A DNA stretch of 64,000 bases from Linnemannia schmuckeri (GCA_029449235.1 JANATG010000017.1:388001-452000); one strand, 5' to 3'. Shown: positions 31,655-43,197, counted from the first letter of the stretch. Numbers and translations are program-made. Notes: a model not told the origin generated them from the sequence alone.

Positions 31655-33289
31655 GAACGACCATCATGTATATTGCGAGGGCTTATGCAAGATATCCTTT
31701 ATGAGTAGAGGTAAGTGTTGCGCAGGAGGTGTATACATGATCGGAATCCAACATTTTGAAGAAGGCTAGCGTGTATCATGGATTCCGTGCTAGGATGGCA
31801 TACAGATCACAATGACCGTTGGAGAAGCTCAAGTATTCGAATACAATTATAAGGTACACGGGGCTGGAGGTACATTAATCAACAAATGATTATAAACACA
31901 GAATAACCATCGCGATAACGTCGTGTTTCAAGACGCGGCAATGAGAATAGGCGCCAGCAGAAAAAGGGACAGAAGTAAGCACATTTTGGGGGATATATTA
32001 ACTAATCTATTCACAATTTTCATATGCAGGGTAATATACACCCCCTTTTATTTCACAAATAAGAGATGAAAACTCCGCTCATACGGGTGCTGGGATACCT
32101 TAAGGAGGCTGCAGAATAATCGGTAACTCCGCAATTCGAAGCCGTTTGAAGACCGGTCGAAAATCTGATAAACGATAGAATTACTCAAACTATCCTTCTC
32201 TTAGCACCATCACTGCAGAAAACAGCTAAGGACCTATATTCCAAGTTATTTTTGAACAAGAATAGTGTTCGCGGCTTCGGTCGAGGTATCTTCTTTTTTT
32301 TCTTTTTTTCAACCTGGTGAATGATCGCGGCGAAGCCAAGGTCGATCACCAGTTTTTCCAATTGGATTGCTTCAAAGAGACCACCCATGGCAGAACCATG
32401 GTCATCCTTTTTAACATGACCTACTTTATCACCTTCCAACTCCGTTTTTTATTGAGACGTTCTGCTCGCAGATAATCCTTGCTTCGACCACCACTCTTGT
32501 CACTTGGGGTAGAGTACTATCATTCAAATCCCTGGATGAAGAAAGCATGGTGATTGAACGCAGCGAGTCCTCCATTCGATCGAGCACTAGAAAGCGCGCA
32601 TGAGCATCGGCTAACGAATCCAGCCTGATATCTTTGCACGCAACTTAGGGAGTGATTTGAACCGTATGAATTTGTATAGGATACCAAGATCCGCTTGCGC
32701 AACATCAAGTCTCATCTAATGCATGATAAACTATTATCACCCTTCTCCTCTCCTTCCAGAGCTCACCCTTTTCCTGGTATTCCACTGTGACCCTCCCCCC
32801 CCCCCCTCTCCCCCTTTTTTTTGAGATCAATTTACGCTATCAAATTGTACCCATGCTCGTTTCCTACCTAATCCCTGTGAAAAAATATATTCGTCCATAC
32901 ATGTTTGCTGTATGTATCACTTTAGCTAAAGTGACAATGAATCAAATGGAACCACACGCCTACGATTACGATACTATTGGGCTACACTAGGCAGATATCA
33001 CCACGATGGACATACATGTACCTCATCGTGAGTAATAGCCTGTCTGTTCTGCGAAATTGCAATCAGTGAATGAGAGAGCGTCGATAATACGGCGAGAATA
33101 TGTTGACAACGTAGTTCAGTGAAATACGGTAATAGTACATTGATATTATCCCATTCCAAGGGTGATAATACGACAGTAGCTCTCATCGAAGACCTCCATT
33201 AGATAGTATGTCTTCTTAACGTCCAAGGGCAAGAGGCAGTGGTACCAAGGAATTTCTCACAGGGAAATACAGACATAAGAGAAGCAAGA
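31655..33289. other. Intergenic region, no gene recognised
   Basis: Mostly AT-rich. A C-run followed by a T-run lies at 32793-32823. A short minus-strand frame (32185-32439) has no recognisable domain. No RNA gene or transposon end seen. Confidence 0.45.
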
Positions 33290-33620
33290 TGCTGAAAACC
33301 AAGGGGCTGTTAGAAAATAAGAGCTGATCAGAAACAAGGGCAGCCAGATGGGGATGGTGATGCTAGGAAATAAAGGTACAAGAGTACAAAACAGGTGGCA
33401 ACATTAAGGTGCAATATCAAGGTACAACACCAAGGTACATCATTAATGTACAATATCAAGGTAAAATATCAATGGACGCAATCGAGATACAACATGAAGG
33501 TACAACATAAAGGTATTACATAAAGGTGCAATATCAAGAGGTAACATCAGCAATCAATGGACAAAACAGCATCAAGGGCAACAAACGATGAAGAAGGAAG
33601 GATGGTCAGACTTTGGGAGG
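33290..33620 (+). repeat. Imperfect purine-rich tandem tract (ATATCAAGGTACA type)
   Basis: About a dozen degenerate units such as AATATCAAGGTACAACA, upstream of a 28S-like fragment. Similar A/G-rich tracts lie upstream of the other 28S-like fragments near 45, 47 and 60.7 kb. Confidence 0.55.
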
Positions 33621-33738
33621 GATGGCGATATATTGCGTGGCCGTAGAGCTATTGCTCGGTTACCGAGAAATTTCCTTCGACGCGCATTTATCAACCTTCT
33701 TCGGTCGCGGAAACATGCACATTGGATGATCTTGAGAA

Positions 33739-33821
33739 GGGATAGCTAGTTTATTGTATCCAAGTGTTCATAGCGCTGTAACTTTTTGATCCTTCAATGT
33801 CAGCACTTTCTCCCTATCATT
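33739..33821 (+). rRNA. 28S rRNA domain V fragment A (non-functional)
   Basis: Resembles GGATAACTGG...CCAAGCGTTCATAGCGACG...TTTTTGATCCTTCGATGTCGGCTC of nuclear 28S rRNA near the peptidyl-transferase centre, with several substitutions, ending near CTATCAT. It is a dispersed fragment, not an rRNA gene. Confidence 0.65.
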
Positions 33822-33828
33822 AGAGTTC

Positions 33829-33840
33829 CCCCGACGCATT

Positions 33841-33874
<34 letters not shown>

Positions 33875-34390
33875 GTAGAATAGATTTTTATTGCGGCTTA
33901 ATCAGCCTTGATCCAGTTATTTTGGGCAATGATTTTGTTGATTTCACCTACTATGGTCTGGATAATGTCGTTGCTCGATTGTGTGTGTTAGTGCAGAAAA
34001 CGGACGGTGTTGGCTGTTGAGATGCCACTAAGGCAGCAAGCCAGCAGTTGAGGGATAGTGATGTTATTTTGAGGTTTGATGTCGAACGTGGGAGGCTGGA
34101 AAGACAGGACCGTATGAAGGTCATCATCAGACCATTGTGTTTTGGTGATGTGTTGTTTGAGGATAGTTTGCCATGCAATATACTTGGGGGAGCACTGGAA
34201 GACGTAGTGATTCTTGTCCTCACGTCGTTCTCGACAACCGTCCATGCTGCAGTGGGGTTCCTGCTTCCAGATCTTGTGGCGTAGATTCCCACAGGGGAGC
34301 CAATCTCTTTTGAACCTCCACCACATGTTCCTGGCCCGGTGTGGTATCTTGGAACTCCAGAACCGACGCCATTGATCCCCGACGCATTGT
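33829..34390 (-). mobile_element. 5'-truncated LINE with poly(A) tail and 14-bp target duplications
   Basis: The insertion is 33843-34376, bounded by perfect CCCCGACGCATTGT repeats at 33829-33842 and 34377-34390. The T-run of about 31 at 33843-33873 is the poly(A) tail of a minus-strand insertion. Only about 530 bp of the LINE 3' end was copied, typical of target-primed reverse transcription. Confidence 0.9.
33988..34376 (-). pseudogene. LINE C-terminal zinc-binding (zf-RVT-like) fragment
   Basis: The frame shows WSSKIPHRARNMWWRFKR, then C...C...H...C spacing in HCSMDGCRERREDKNHYVFQC, as in the zinc-binding domain that follows RT in many non-LTR elements. Upstream RT and endonuclease domains are absent because of 5' truncation. 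The open frame to 34413 includes host sequence beyond the target duplication. Confidence 0.8.
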
Positions 34391-35037
34391 GGTGCCTTCA
34401 TTGTTCGCTTCAATAATATTAATTTGTTTAAGGGGCATTTTATTCTCGATCTTCGTCACAGCCAGAGGCAGGAGCGAAACTGCACACGGTGTCTCTACCA
34501 CCAGTTTTCTTATGGGTTACGAAGACGACGAAGGAAGTCTTACGTCCATTATCCGAGCAGACGAGCCATGTCTGTGGCTCCAGAGATCGATCAATCCAAA
34601 ACTATATCGGTAAAATTCGACCTCGTCTTGCTTGACAAACGATAGAAGGTTTCGAACGTCCGGCAAGAGGCCCAATTGCCTTGAGCTACGATATCGTCGA
34701 TACTGACTCCATTCTTGGCGGCGTGGGTGGAGCCTGCAGCGCGGGCCTTGGGTAGTCGATGCCCTGGGGGAACCATTACACGCGACATGACGGCTGCAAT
34801 ATGCTTTCTAATCCTCTGGGAACCGACGTGGAGCTTTGGTGACTTGGCCTGACGGATAAGAGGGTTGTAGCGAAGAGAAGACTTTGTAGGGTGTGGGACT
34901 GATATCTTGTTATTGGCTTGTAGACGAACGTAGTCCTTGAAGGCCCGAGCTGGGCAAAGTTGTGCGTCCATGGAGTGTGCTTGCAATATCACCGACTTGG
35001 ACTTGTGGATATCGGAAGATGTTTCCTTTGGTCGAAC

Positions 35038-36655
35038 TACAGTGATTAGAAAAATTGATTCAATGAATCGCAGTTTTTGACATTCATCAACCTTTCTCTT
35101 TTTCATCTCAACTCTCTACTCTCAAGGTCTATTTTATGTTTACCCTCTCTCTTCCTTATTGTTTGCTTGAAACCCCAACCAAATCTACTTAGTAGAATCG
35201 TCATCGACATCGCTTTAAAATAAGTAATTGCATTGAATCAGTTTTTCTAATTGACTAAATCTGTTACATGCCCTTCATCTACCGCGGTCATCAGTACTTG
35301 GTGTTGCGACCTTTGTTTTGAATCACCATCGCCAGGCGGTCGGGCATACTCTCGTACAGTTTTTGAAGGTAGTTCGTGGGAATCTCCCTCCAGATTGCCT
35401 CCACACGCTCCCACAGCCTGTCCAGGTCCTTAGCCACCTCTGGGTCCTGATCCAGATTTTGTTTGATGTACGACCAAACGTTCTCGATAAGGTTAAGGTC
35501 GGGCGAATTAGGTGGCCATGAAAGGACTTTGATCCTGTGCCTTGTAAAGAACTGTATGGACTTGAGTGCAGTGTGTGGACAGGCATTATCCTGCTGAAAT
35601 ATAAATTTCCTTTTGTCCATGCCTAGCCAAGCGCGGGATTGGCGAACACGCTTTTGGAGAACATCAAGATAGGTATCCGAATCCATGTTGCCCTCGATCT
35701 AACAAGGTCTCCAACGTTAGAATATCCAATACAACCCCAGATCATCATTTTCCCTCCACCGCCTTGTTGTATTGGTCGAATCTGGTGAGGCAGATATTGT
35801 TGTTGTTGACGTCTATGATAGTAATACTTCTTGCCGAAAGATCCAATGCGACTGAAGATGCACTCATCAGAGAACATTACGTTCTTCCAGTCCTCAACCG
35901 TCCAGTTCTTGTGCTCTTTTGCAAATTGGAGTCTTTTTGCAATCTGTTTCCGTGTGAGTTTCGGCTTGGCTGGTGCTGAGTAGGCTCGGATTCCTTCCTG
36001 ACGTAGATTCTTCTGCACAGTGGTAAGGTGAACATGCTCTTCCTCGGTCGATTCAACAAATCGTTGTCCATCCTTTAGCAATCTCAAGTTGCCCAGAATG
36101 AAATGGCGTGCTAGATTCGTCCTTGTCTTTGTTGAGATCTTTCTAGGTCTGCCAGGATGAGGCTTGGGAATGTTTTCCTTTTCCTCATTCCTGATCCTGA
36201 TCACCGATGAGACAGAGATCCGAACGTCGCATGCAACCGCCCTGGTCGATTTCCCTTGTCGAAGCTGTTCTACGGCAGTTTCCTTGATGGATCGTGTAAG
36301 GGGCTTCATGTTGATTGTTTGTTGAGCTGGAAATCGTTTGAAAGTGTAGAGAAGAAGTAGCTGAATGTATTCGAAAGGCGCATCAAGAAGATTACAAAAT
36401 AAAAAGAGCAGTAATTAACTAGTGATGTATATATTAAGATGAATTAGAAAAATTGATTCAATGATCGTCACGATCTAGAAAACCTGTAGCCATCATTTAC
36501 GTCTTTTATTCTCTAAATCCGCATCAGCACTGTGATCAGGAGAGGGAAAGGTATATTGATGACGCGTCAGGAGATCGTTGGTTGAGATGAGAAAGAGAAA
36601 AGTTGATGAATGTCAAAAACTGCGATTCATTGAATCAATTTTTCTAATCACTGTA
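35038..36655 (-). mobile_element. Tc1/mariner element with TA target duplication
   Basis: Element 35040-36653 (1614 bp), TA on both sides (35038-35039, 36654-36655). The outer inverted repeats match perfectly over about 52 bp, starting CAGTGATTAGAAAAATTG. About 180 bp further in, a second copy of the same motif lies in opposite orientation at each end (about 35233-35254 and 36433-36455), so each end is itself an inverted repeat pair around unique sequence. Confidence 0.92.
35291..36309 (-). pseudogene. Tc1 transposase (DD34E), one frameshift
   Basis: From ATG 36309: helix-turn-helix (AVEQLRQGKSTRAVACDVRI), GRPRK hook, second HTH, then FSDECIFSRIG (first Asp). A missing base near 35700 (between GDLV and IEGNMD) shifts the frame; the second part has FQQDNACPHT (second Asp) and PDLNLIENVWSYIK (Glu), ending at 35291. 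Total near 340 aa, normal for Tc1. A single indel in otherwise clean sequence suggests recent inactivation. Confidence 0.92.
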
Positions 36656-37210
36656 TATGGAGTGATATAAAATTATTGTTCGCGCGACATTTGTCCAGGT
36701 CGATTCGTGCAATGTCGCTTGGGCGGAGGAAGGCGCACATTCCGAGGAGCCAGCAGAGCTTCTGGGTAAGCTTCTCCATTGACATGTCCTCAGTACTGGT
36801 GAACGAGCGAAGGTAAGTGATGATGGGTGAGAGGTCCAGATCGGCATCGGTGGAGTTATCGGTTTCATTGGCGCGGAGGATCTTGAAGAACTGGCTGAAC
36901 GTGTCGTTATTATCGAATGGAGTCTTGTCGTCGAAAAGGGCTAGGACCTGTGCACGGTAGGCTGCGACGGTAGACGAACGCCAACGCTTTTTAGAATGTC
37001 CCCATGCAAGAAAATTAACAACGTTGGAGGGGTTTGCACTAAAAGGGTCCAGCCCATTGTCCTGGCACCATGTGTGGTACACCTTCTGGATGTGACTGTA
37101 GCGTGCCTGCTTTCGGATTTCCGTCTCTGAACGAGTCAAAATGTCGATCACTGTTGCGTCGTATCCATCGGCTGCTAATCGGCGCCGCTTACGTTCCAAG
37201 CTGTCAGTGA

Positions 37211-39000
37211 TCAAGTTGGGTTCTTCGATAGAAGATCGAGTTCGTTTCCTCTTGGATCCAGGACTGCTGAGCGTGGAAGGCGGATTGGATGAGTCGTTGC
37301 CAAGTTCCTGATGGTAGGTGCCCAAATTGCTCCTGACCAGTTGGGTACTATGATAGTGGCCGTGATCTTCTGTTTCGCCTTCTGAAGTACTCTGGGAATC
37401 AAGTTCCATGGTGGACAGATGTAAGGATGTCCTAGGTGTGTCCAGGATTGTAGGAGGGCGTCTTGGGCTTCGGCGTTCGGGTCGTGTTTCCACGACATGT
37501 ATCGCGGTAGTTTGGTATTTGTGCTGGAGGCGAATAGATCTACGCTGTGGGGTCTCCAAGTGTTGTTGATCATATCGAGCGTCTCCTGACTGATACTCCA
37601 TTCCAGTTGTTCTTAAAGTTGTCGGCTCGGAGGATCTGCGGGGTTCAGTCCTGAAGGAATGTAGGCTGTTGTAAGTGTCGTTCCTGTTGCTAGACAATGC
37701 GTCCAGATCTGGTTGGCTAACTCCATCAATTCGGGTGACCGTGTTCCTCCGAACTTGTTTACATATGCTAGTGTCGTTGTATTGTCGCAATAGATGAGAA
37801 GCCGCTTCTCTTGAAACCTCGGTTGGGTGACCACGTGCCAGACGACCAGAAGCTCCTTGTAGTTGATGTGTTTTGCTAGAAGAGGTCCTGTCCAAACTCC
37901 GTTTCTGGAGTAGCGGTCGCTGACTATTCCCCATCCGGCGTCCGATGCGTCGGTGAAGACTTCCTCCTCTGGTGGTTGTCGTATCCAGCTCTATCCGTTC
38001 CATGACTTTAGTCCGTCAATCCACCATATTAGGTCCTCCTTCGCTTGGTCCGTCAAGGAAACAGATGCCGTCCATGAATTGGATTGGCGAAGAGCTTCGT
38101 TCTTCAACTGGACGAGGTGCTGTGTCCATAGCCTTGCCGAAAGAACTGCTGCTGTCATTGCTAGTGTCTTTCCAATGAATGACGAGAGAGCTCGAATCGT
38201 TAGGGTGCCCTTGCGAAGTATCTTTGTCGCTTCCCGTCGGATATCCCTGACCTTGTCCTTTGGTACGGAGAGTGTCATTGACTTGGTGTTGATGGTGGAT
38301 CCTAAGTGCGTGATCGTCTGGGTTGGCGTCAGCTGTGACTTGGATGGCTTGATCAAAAAACTGAGGCTGCTCAACTTGTCTATTACTGCCTGAGTTGCTT
38401 TCTCTGCTTGCTGGAATGACTTGGCTATGATCAGTAGGTCGTCCAGATAGGCTGATATCCGTATCCCTCGTCGGCGGGCCCAACGCAGAACGGGCTTCAG
38501 GATCTTTGTGAATACGAAGGGAGCTAAGGAGAGACCAAATGGTAGAACGCGGAACTGGTACTGTTTCCCCTTCCAGTGGAACTGTAGATACTTGCGCGAA
38601 GAGGAATGTATTAGAATGTAAAGAAAAGCGTCCTGTAGATCGATGCTCGTCATGTAGTCTCCTTTGTTGATCAGGTTGCAGACAACTTTCACTGTCTCCA
38701 TCTTGAAGTGTTGGTGTGACACGAACTGGTTGAGAGGGCGGAGGTTGAGGCATGGGCGAAGGTCGCCAGTTCGTTTTGGTACTGTAAAGAGTCGGCTGGT
38801 GAATCCATCTTCTGTAGCCTCCTCGATGGCGCGTTTTTTCAAAAGGTCGAGGATCTCTTTCTCGATCGTTTCCGTTTCCTTTGTAGATCGTGTTTGATGT
38901 TCGGTTGGATGGGGACTGCATGGAGGTAGAGTGTCGAATGGGATTTTGAATCCATGCTCGATAGTTTGGCGAACCCAGTTTTCGTCCGTTAGACGTCGCC
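37211..39000 (-). pseudogene. DIRS copy 3 RT-RNase H-methyltransferase-like ORF with two nonsense codons
   Basis: The frame opens near 39000 (NWVRQTIEHGFKIPFDTLPP) and has VPKRTGDLRPCLNLRPLN, TSIDLQDAF and SAYLDDLLIIAKS. A TAG near 37990 follows LKSWNG, where copies 1 and 2 have Gln. RNase H continues (FTDASDAGWG, YCDNTTTLAYVNKFGG) to a TAA near 37611 after PPSRQL. Then SVDLFASS and CPPWNLIPRVLQ follow, ending at 37211. Both stops lie in conserved flow, so the ORF was intact before decay. Confidence 0.87.
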
Positions 39001-39030
39001 AAACCTCCTGGAAGAGTTGTAGTCGACCTC

Positions 39031-40069
39031 CTACTGCCGGCTTCCGCGTCCTCGACCCCGTCCCCTCGTGGTCGAGGACTGTTGAAAATGGTTGTCACTG
39101 TTGCCAGAGTTGTTGTTGTTGTTGCTACTGGTGGTAGTGTCAGAGCTTGGAGATTGTGATGTAATGTTGATGTTATTCTTTTTTTCAGAATTTTCGATAG
39201 GGTTGTCAAAATAGTTGCTCCTGTTCTGTTGACCGTTGCGATTGCCCATGTGATTGAATTCTCCACGGCCACAACCACGGCCACGACCGCGACCACGACC
39301 ACGTCCGATTTGGCCTGAAGCTTTTCGAAGGGAGTGGGTGAACTTTTCCTGGTCGATGAATTGTTGGTGGGTGATAAGCGGCGTTTTGTCGTTAGGGTCC
39401 GCAGGGGAAATGATTTTCTTGTCTCGATACAGAGCATCCTTGCACAAGTGGGTGATTTCGGTAGCGATAAAGGCAAGATTGTACCGAAGGATGTCGAACG
39501 TCTCGATGATGTTGATAAGGACAGGATCCTCAATGTCCATGGGGTTGGATGCGAGGATTGCATGTACTGTTGCGTCGATTGGTCGAGTGAGGTTGGCGAG
39601 ACGTGCTTGAAGTGTTGCCAAGTCCTGATCACGCTTGAAGACATTTTTGTGTATGTTAACGTCCTTGGAGCTGGTAAGAGGGGGCTGCATAGTTGAGGTG
39701 CTGGAGTCGGTGAAACTGCTTAACGTCGGCATAATCTTCCAGTTCGCGTGTCTTGGGAAAGTTGAAGAATTCGTTGCGCTGCTTGAGACTGGTAAGCCAT
39801 TCTTCCAGTCGGTCGTAAGACTCCAAGGTTTGAACCGCGGGTTTCGTTGACAGATGGGGGTCTGAGTCGGTGTCAGTAGAAGAGGAAGAAGAAGAGAGGG
39901 TTGATGCAAGAGTTTGGCGGTCTGCAGGCGAAAGAGTGCCGAGCATGCGGATGAATTGGGCGAAGTTGTCGCTCGAAAACTGCTGATGAGTGAGGTTGCC
40001 ACTCGAAGACTGGTGAATGGGGTTGCCATTCTCTGTAGGGAGTTGATGAGAGGGATTGTCATTGATCAT
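39031..40069 (-). pseudogene. DIRS copy 3 ORF1 (gag-like), frameshifted
   Basis: Starts at ATG 40069 (MINDNPSHQLPTENG), Ser-rich, with YDRLEEWLTSLKQRNEFFNF. It shifts frame near 39670 into LQARLANLTRPIDATVHAI and a Gly/Arg-rich RGRGRGRGRG tail ending at 39031. The LTRP segment aligns with copy 2 ORF1, but the tail is RGG-like here instead of Lys/Asn-rich. Confidence 0.82.
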
Positions 40070-40921
40070 TTGCTTTGCTCGAATGGATGTGTTCCTTCGT
40101 GCTCGATCAGAGATAGTATGCAGAGATCATTGCAAGTTTCTTTTTATTTTCTCTTTTGGTTTAGTTTCTCGAGTACAACCAATAGAAGATTGATTACACA
40201 GACATGGCTTGTCTGCCTGGCAAACTGTTGGCATGGAATGACAGGAAAGTTCGACCATGCAAGTGAGCAGTTTACCCACAGCTCTCTTGCATGATCGATC
40301 GCTTGTAAAGCTACACAAGAGTCGACCAATAGAGTATGTACTTTTTCTGGGTATTGGAGGTATTGCGATCTCTTCAAAGGAAAATTACATGGCGTGCGAA
40401 AAAAAAATTACAAAAAGAAGCCCACATATATAATTTATTTGAGTTGAATGGTACAATCAATCGTGTAAGTGAGTGGGCAAATTGGTGGTGTAGAACAATG
40501 AGAAAGATCAATGCATGTGGGCGAATAGTTGAAAAGATCAACTATGTAAGTGGAGTAGGAGAACTATTGGCGTAGAACAATGGGAAAATTGGATTTTCAA
40601 TCGCATTTGCCACACGAACATACATATATATAGCCCATAGCTTCCCGATTTTACCTAATAACTTGCATATTTTGTCTGCACCCTGGGTATCATCTCCCAT
40701 CTACTGTTCCTTTCTCATAGCCTCTCTGTCTTCTACACCCGTTCTCTGCCCCAACCCGCCCATACCCCGCCTAGATTATCAACATCGCGTTTACCCAGTG
40801 TGCTGGACCGGCACATCTTGATTTGTAACAGCAGCACTAAGCACTAAACTATAGGACTCACAGGAAGACGTGTACATCCCCTGAAAAAAAAAATCCGCAT
40901 TTTTAACTAAACCAGACTCTT
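40070..40921. promoter_or_regulatory. Intergenic region with a TATA-like tract
   Basis: A TATATATA tract at 40624-40632 lies about 300 bp upstream of a GTAAGG donor (40922) and could drive the small gene at 41032. Otherwise nothing recognised. Confidence 0.35.
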
Positions 40922-41031
40922 GTAAGGCTACATTATCGGACTTATGATTGCACTATAGATTAACATCGATTATTCTTAGCTGACTTATTTTTACTCACTG
41001 GCATGTATTCTCCTCTCTTAGTCGCTATACA

Positions 41032-41358
41032 ATGACCACACAGCTTAGACTTGGAGTTGTTGGAGAAGTTACGGCCGCTAATGTGGTAGACTGCACGAGA
41101 TGTTGTTATCATTTTGGTCGGAGCGATTTAATGCCGTACATTAATGGGACCCACTTGATTAATGGAACGGATATCTTTCCAGCTAGCCCAATTTCGGTTG
41201 GATTCGCTTTCGGAAATGATGGTCGTATCATCCTCCCTTGTGCTGTAAACACTCATGTCGATACCGTTTACTACCAATCATCCTTCGCATCAACTATTAC
41301 TCCAAAGATGTATTTATTTGTCTTGGGGCTTGTTGCATTTGTTCTTGTTGGGACGTAG
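41032..41358 (+). CDS. Hypothetical protein with C-terminal hydrophobic tail
   Basis: 108 aa from ATG 41032, preceded by a likely intron (40922-41021, GTAAGG...CTCTTAG with a CTGAC branch-like site), so an upstream exon may exist. The middle has CTRCC and two NGT glycosylation sequons. The C-terminus MYLFVLGLVAFVLVGT is a hydrophobic tail that could be a GPI-attachment signal or membrane anchor. The stop lies 3 bp before the Tc1-like element at 41361, so the true C-terminus may have been altered. Family not recognised. Confidence 0.45.
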   Translation: MTTQLRLGVVGEVTAANVVDCTRCCYHFGRSDLMPYINGTHLINGTDIFPASPISVGFAFGNDGRIILPCAVNTHVDTVYYQSSFASTITPKMYLFVLGLVAFVLVGT

Positions 41359-41360
41359 CT

Positions 41361-42992
41361 TGTTTGTTTTTTAAATGGTCCCCTTGATCTCGACTTTGTG
41401 ACATGAATGAGCCCTTTTTTTTGTTCTCATCCATTCATCCCCAATCAGGCCAAGCAGCTTCTCTTTGTTCTACTCTTGCGCCGTATGCAGTTAAAATAAA
41501 GTGTATTCTACGCAATAGTCATCGCCATCGTGTAGAAACCATGTAATTACATTGGGACAGTTTAGAAAAAAGCCACTTTCTAATCATTCTACTTGCTGCA
41601 TCGCGTCTTTTTTGCATTCATCCCTCTCTCTCTTTTTTTTTTTTTCAACAACACATTCAAACGGTTTCCCATCACTTGCTGGAATGGTCTTCGGCTCAAA
41701 ACATCGTTGGCATGAAACATCTACCACCGGTAAAAGTGCTTGATGCAACATCACTACTTTGACAAAGGAAATCAATCAGAAAGGCTGCACAATCACTCAA
41801 CATCCCTAAGTCTACGGTTGCAAGGATCAGGGACAAAGACAAAAAAAACATTCCACCACCAAACCCAGGAAGACTAAGTGCGATCTCGGCTAAGACAAGA
41901 TCGGCTTTGGCTCATCATTATGATATAGGCGACTTAATAACATATAAGGGTGGGCAACGATTCGTGCAATCAACAGAAGGAAAGCTGATTCACATCAGCA
42001 CGGTCCGACAGAATCTACTTCAAGAGGGTGTGAGGTCTTACTCGCAACCCAAGAAGCCCAAACTCAACCAAGATCCAAGGGCTCGAAGGCTGGAATTCGC
42101 CAAAGCCCACATTCACTGGACGATGGACGACTAGAAGATGATGTTCTCCGATGAGACGATTGTTTGCGTCGGGTTTTTCGGCAAGTCTTATTACCATAGC
42201 AGATGCGATCACCGGAGGTTTCAATCTCATCAAGTCCAACCAACACTACAAGAAGGTAGTGAGAAGATGAGGTGGGATGCATCAGCAGTACTAGTTGTTT
42301 GAGCTAAAACTGAACTAGTTAGTAGTAATGGTAATAATAATGGACTTTTTTGGCGTCGGTGATGCGCTGGATCACAGAGTAGGTCGATTCAGATGCTTAC
42401 CTCACTGTTGTCACGGATTATGTTCGGCAATCGCGCGATTTCTGGGGCATGAACGAGGCAACATTCATCTTTCAGCAGGACTATGCCCGAGTACATACTG
42501 TACACAAGTTCATGTAGTTCTTTGAGGAAGAGAACATCACTGTCCTTCCTTGGCCCGCCAACTCTTCCGACCCCAACCTCATCGAACACGTTTGAGCGTA
42601 CATGAAACGCAAGCTGGATGGCAACACAGAACGGCCAGAGAAGCTGGAGGATCTCTGGGAACGTGTGCAGAAGATCTGGGCAGACTTTCTTCACAAACTA
42701 TATGAGAGCATGCCAAAGCGTCTAGAAGAAGTCAACAATCACAAGGGAGATAATACAAAGTACTGATCAGCCTGCTGGATGAGGAGCACGTAGCTGATTT
42801 CGTTTTTTTTAAACTGTCCCTATGAATTGCATGGTTTCTACACGATGGCGATGACTATTTTAACTGCATATGGCGAAGAGGGGAACAAAGAGAAGCTGCT
42901 TGGCCTGATTGGGGATGAATGGATGAGAACAAAAAAAAGGGTTCATTCATGTCACAAAGTCGAGATCAAGGGGACCATTTAAAAAATGACTG
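41361..42992 (+). mobile_element. Tc1-like element with ~200-bp terminal inverted repeats
   Basis: Left end 41361-41577 and right end about 42780-42992 are inverted repeats over about 200 bp; both contain AAATGGTCCCCTTGATCTCG, CCAATCAGGCCAAGCAGC and CATCGTGTAGAAACCATG. The right end finishes ACTG followed by TA; the left end is degenerate. Length (about 1.6 kb) and enclosed transposase fit Tc1 with long IR/DR-type ends. Confidence 0.85.
41785..42765 (+). pseudogene. Tc1 transposase, heavily decayed
   Basis: In-frame pieces read KAAQSLNIPKSTVARIRD (HTH), NPGRLS, FVQSTEGKLIHISTV, MMFSDET (first Asp), IFQQDYARVHT (second Asp position) and SDPNLIEHV (Glu), ending YESMPKRLEEVNNHKG...TKY near 42765. 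At least three in-frame stops (about 42132, 42515, 42594) and a frame change break it. Related to, but not the same subfamily as, the element at 35-36.6 kb. Confidence 0.85.
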
Positions 42993-43014
42993 TAATAAGA
43001 AATATACCCTCCTC

Positions 43015-43082
43015 TAGCTGGCTTGTGGCAGCCAAGTGTTCGTAGTGACGTTGCTTTTTGATCCTTTTATGTCGGCTCTTTC
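43015..43082 (+). rRNA. 28S rRNA domain V fragment B (non-functional)
   Basis: CTGGCTTGTGGCAGCCAAGT followed by GTTCGTAGTGACGTTGCTTT and TGTCGGCTC matches nuclear 28S near the peptidyl-transferase centre. It starts at the same rRNA position as the other fragments and lies 22 bp after the Tc1-like element. Confidence 0.75.
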
Positions 43083-43197
43083 TTTCCTTCTTCAGTATCA
43101 TTCGAGGCTGCGTTGTCGATGCTTTGACGGAGTAGGTAGGTAGGTTGATGTCTTGTTCTTGTGGAGGTCGGGCTATGTGATTGTCGTTTAAGGGTGA

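Larger units (their letters stand above)
34591..37210 (-). pseudogene. DIRS copy 3 tyrosine recombinase, interrupted by Tc1
   Basis: The N-terminal part (36656 to about 37210) has YDATVIDIL, YSHIQKVYHTWCQDNG and FLRPSDIARIDLDKC. The C-terminal part (34591-35037) has CPARAFKDYV, KARAAGSTHAAKNG, QGNWASC and FYRLSS with the presumed Tyr. The Tc1 insertion falls between ISLH and VRPKE; removing it with one TA leaves the frame open across the junction, so this insertion alone broke the gene here. Confidence 0.85.
34591..40069 (-). mobile_element. DIRS-type retrotransposon copy 3, divergent and decayed, split by a Tc1 element
   Basis: Read on the minus strand: ORF1 (39031-40069), RT/RNase H/methyltransferase-like region (37211-39000), tyrosine recombinase (37210-36656 continuing at 35037-34591). 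A 1.6-kb Tc1 element sits in the recombinase gene. It is only moderately similar to copies 1 and 2 and carries nonsense codons and a frameshift. I could not fix its terminal repeats, so the given limits are the coding limits. Confidence 0.88.

Noticed and set aside
32185..32439. 84-codon minus-strand frame
   Set aside because: It contains a Lys run from a T-tract, shows no domain, and has no promoter or splice context.
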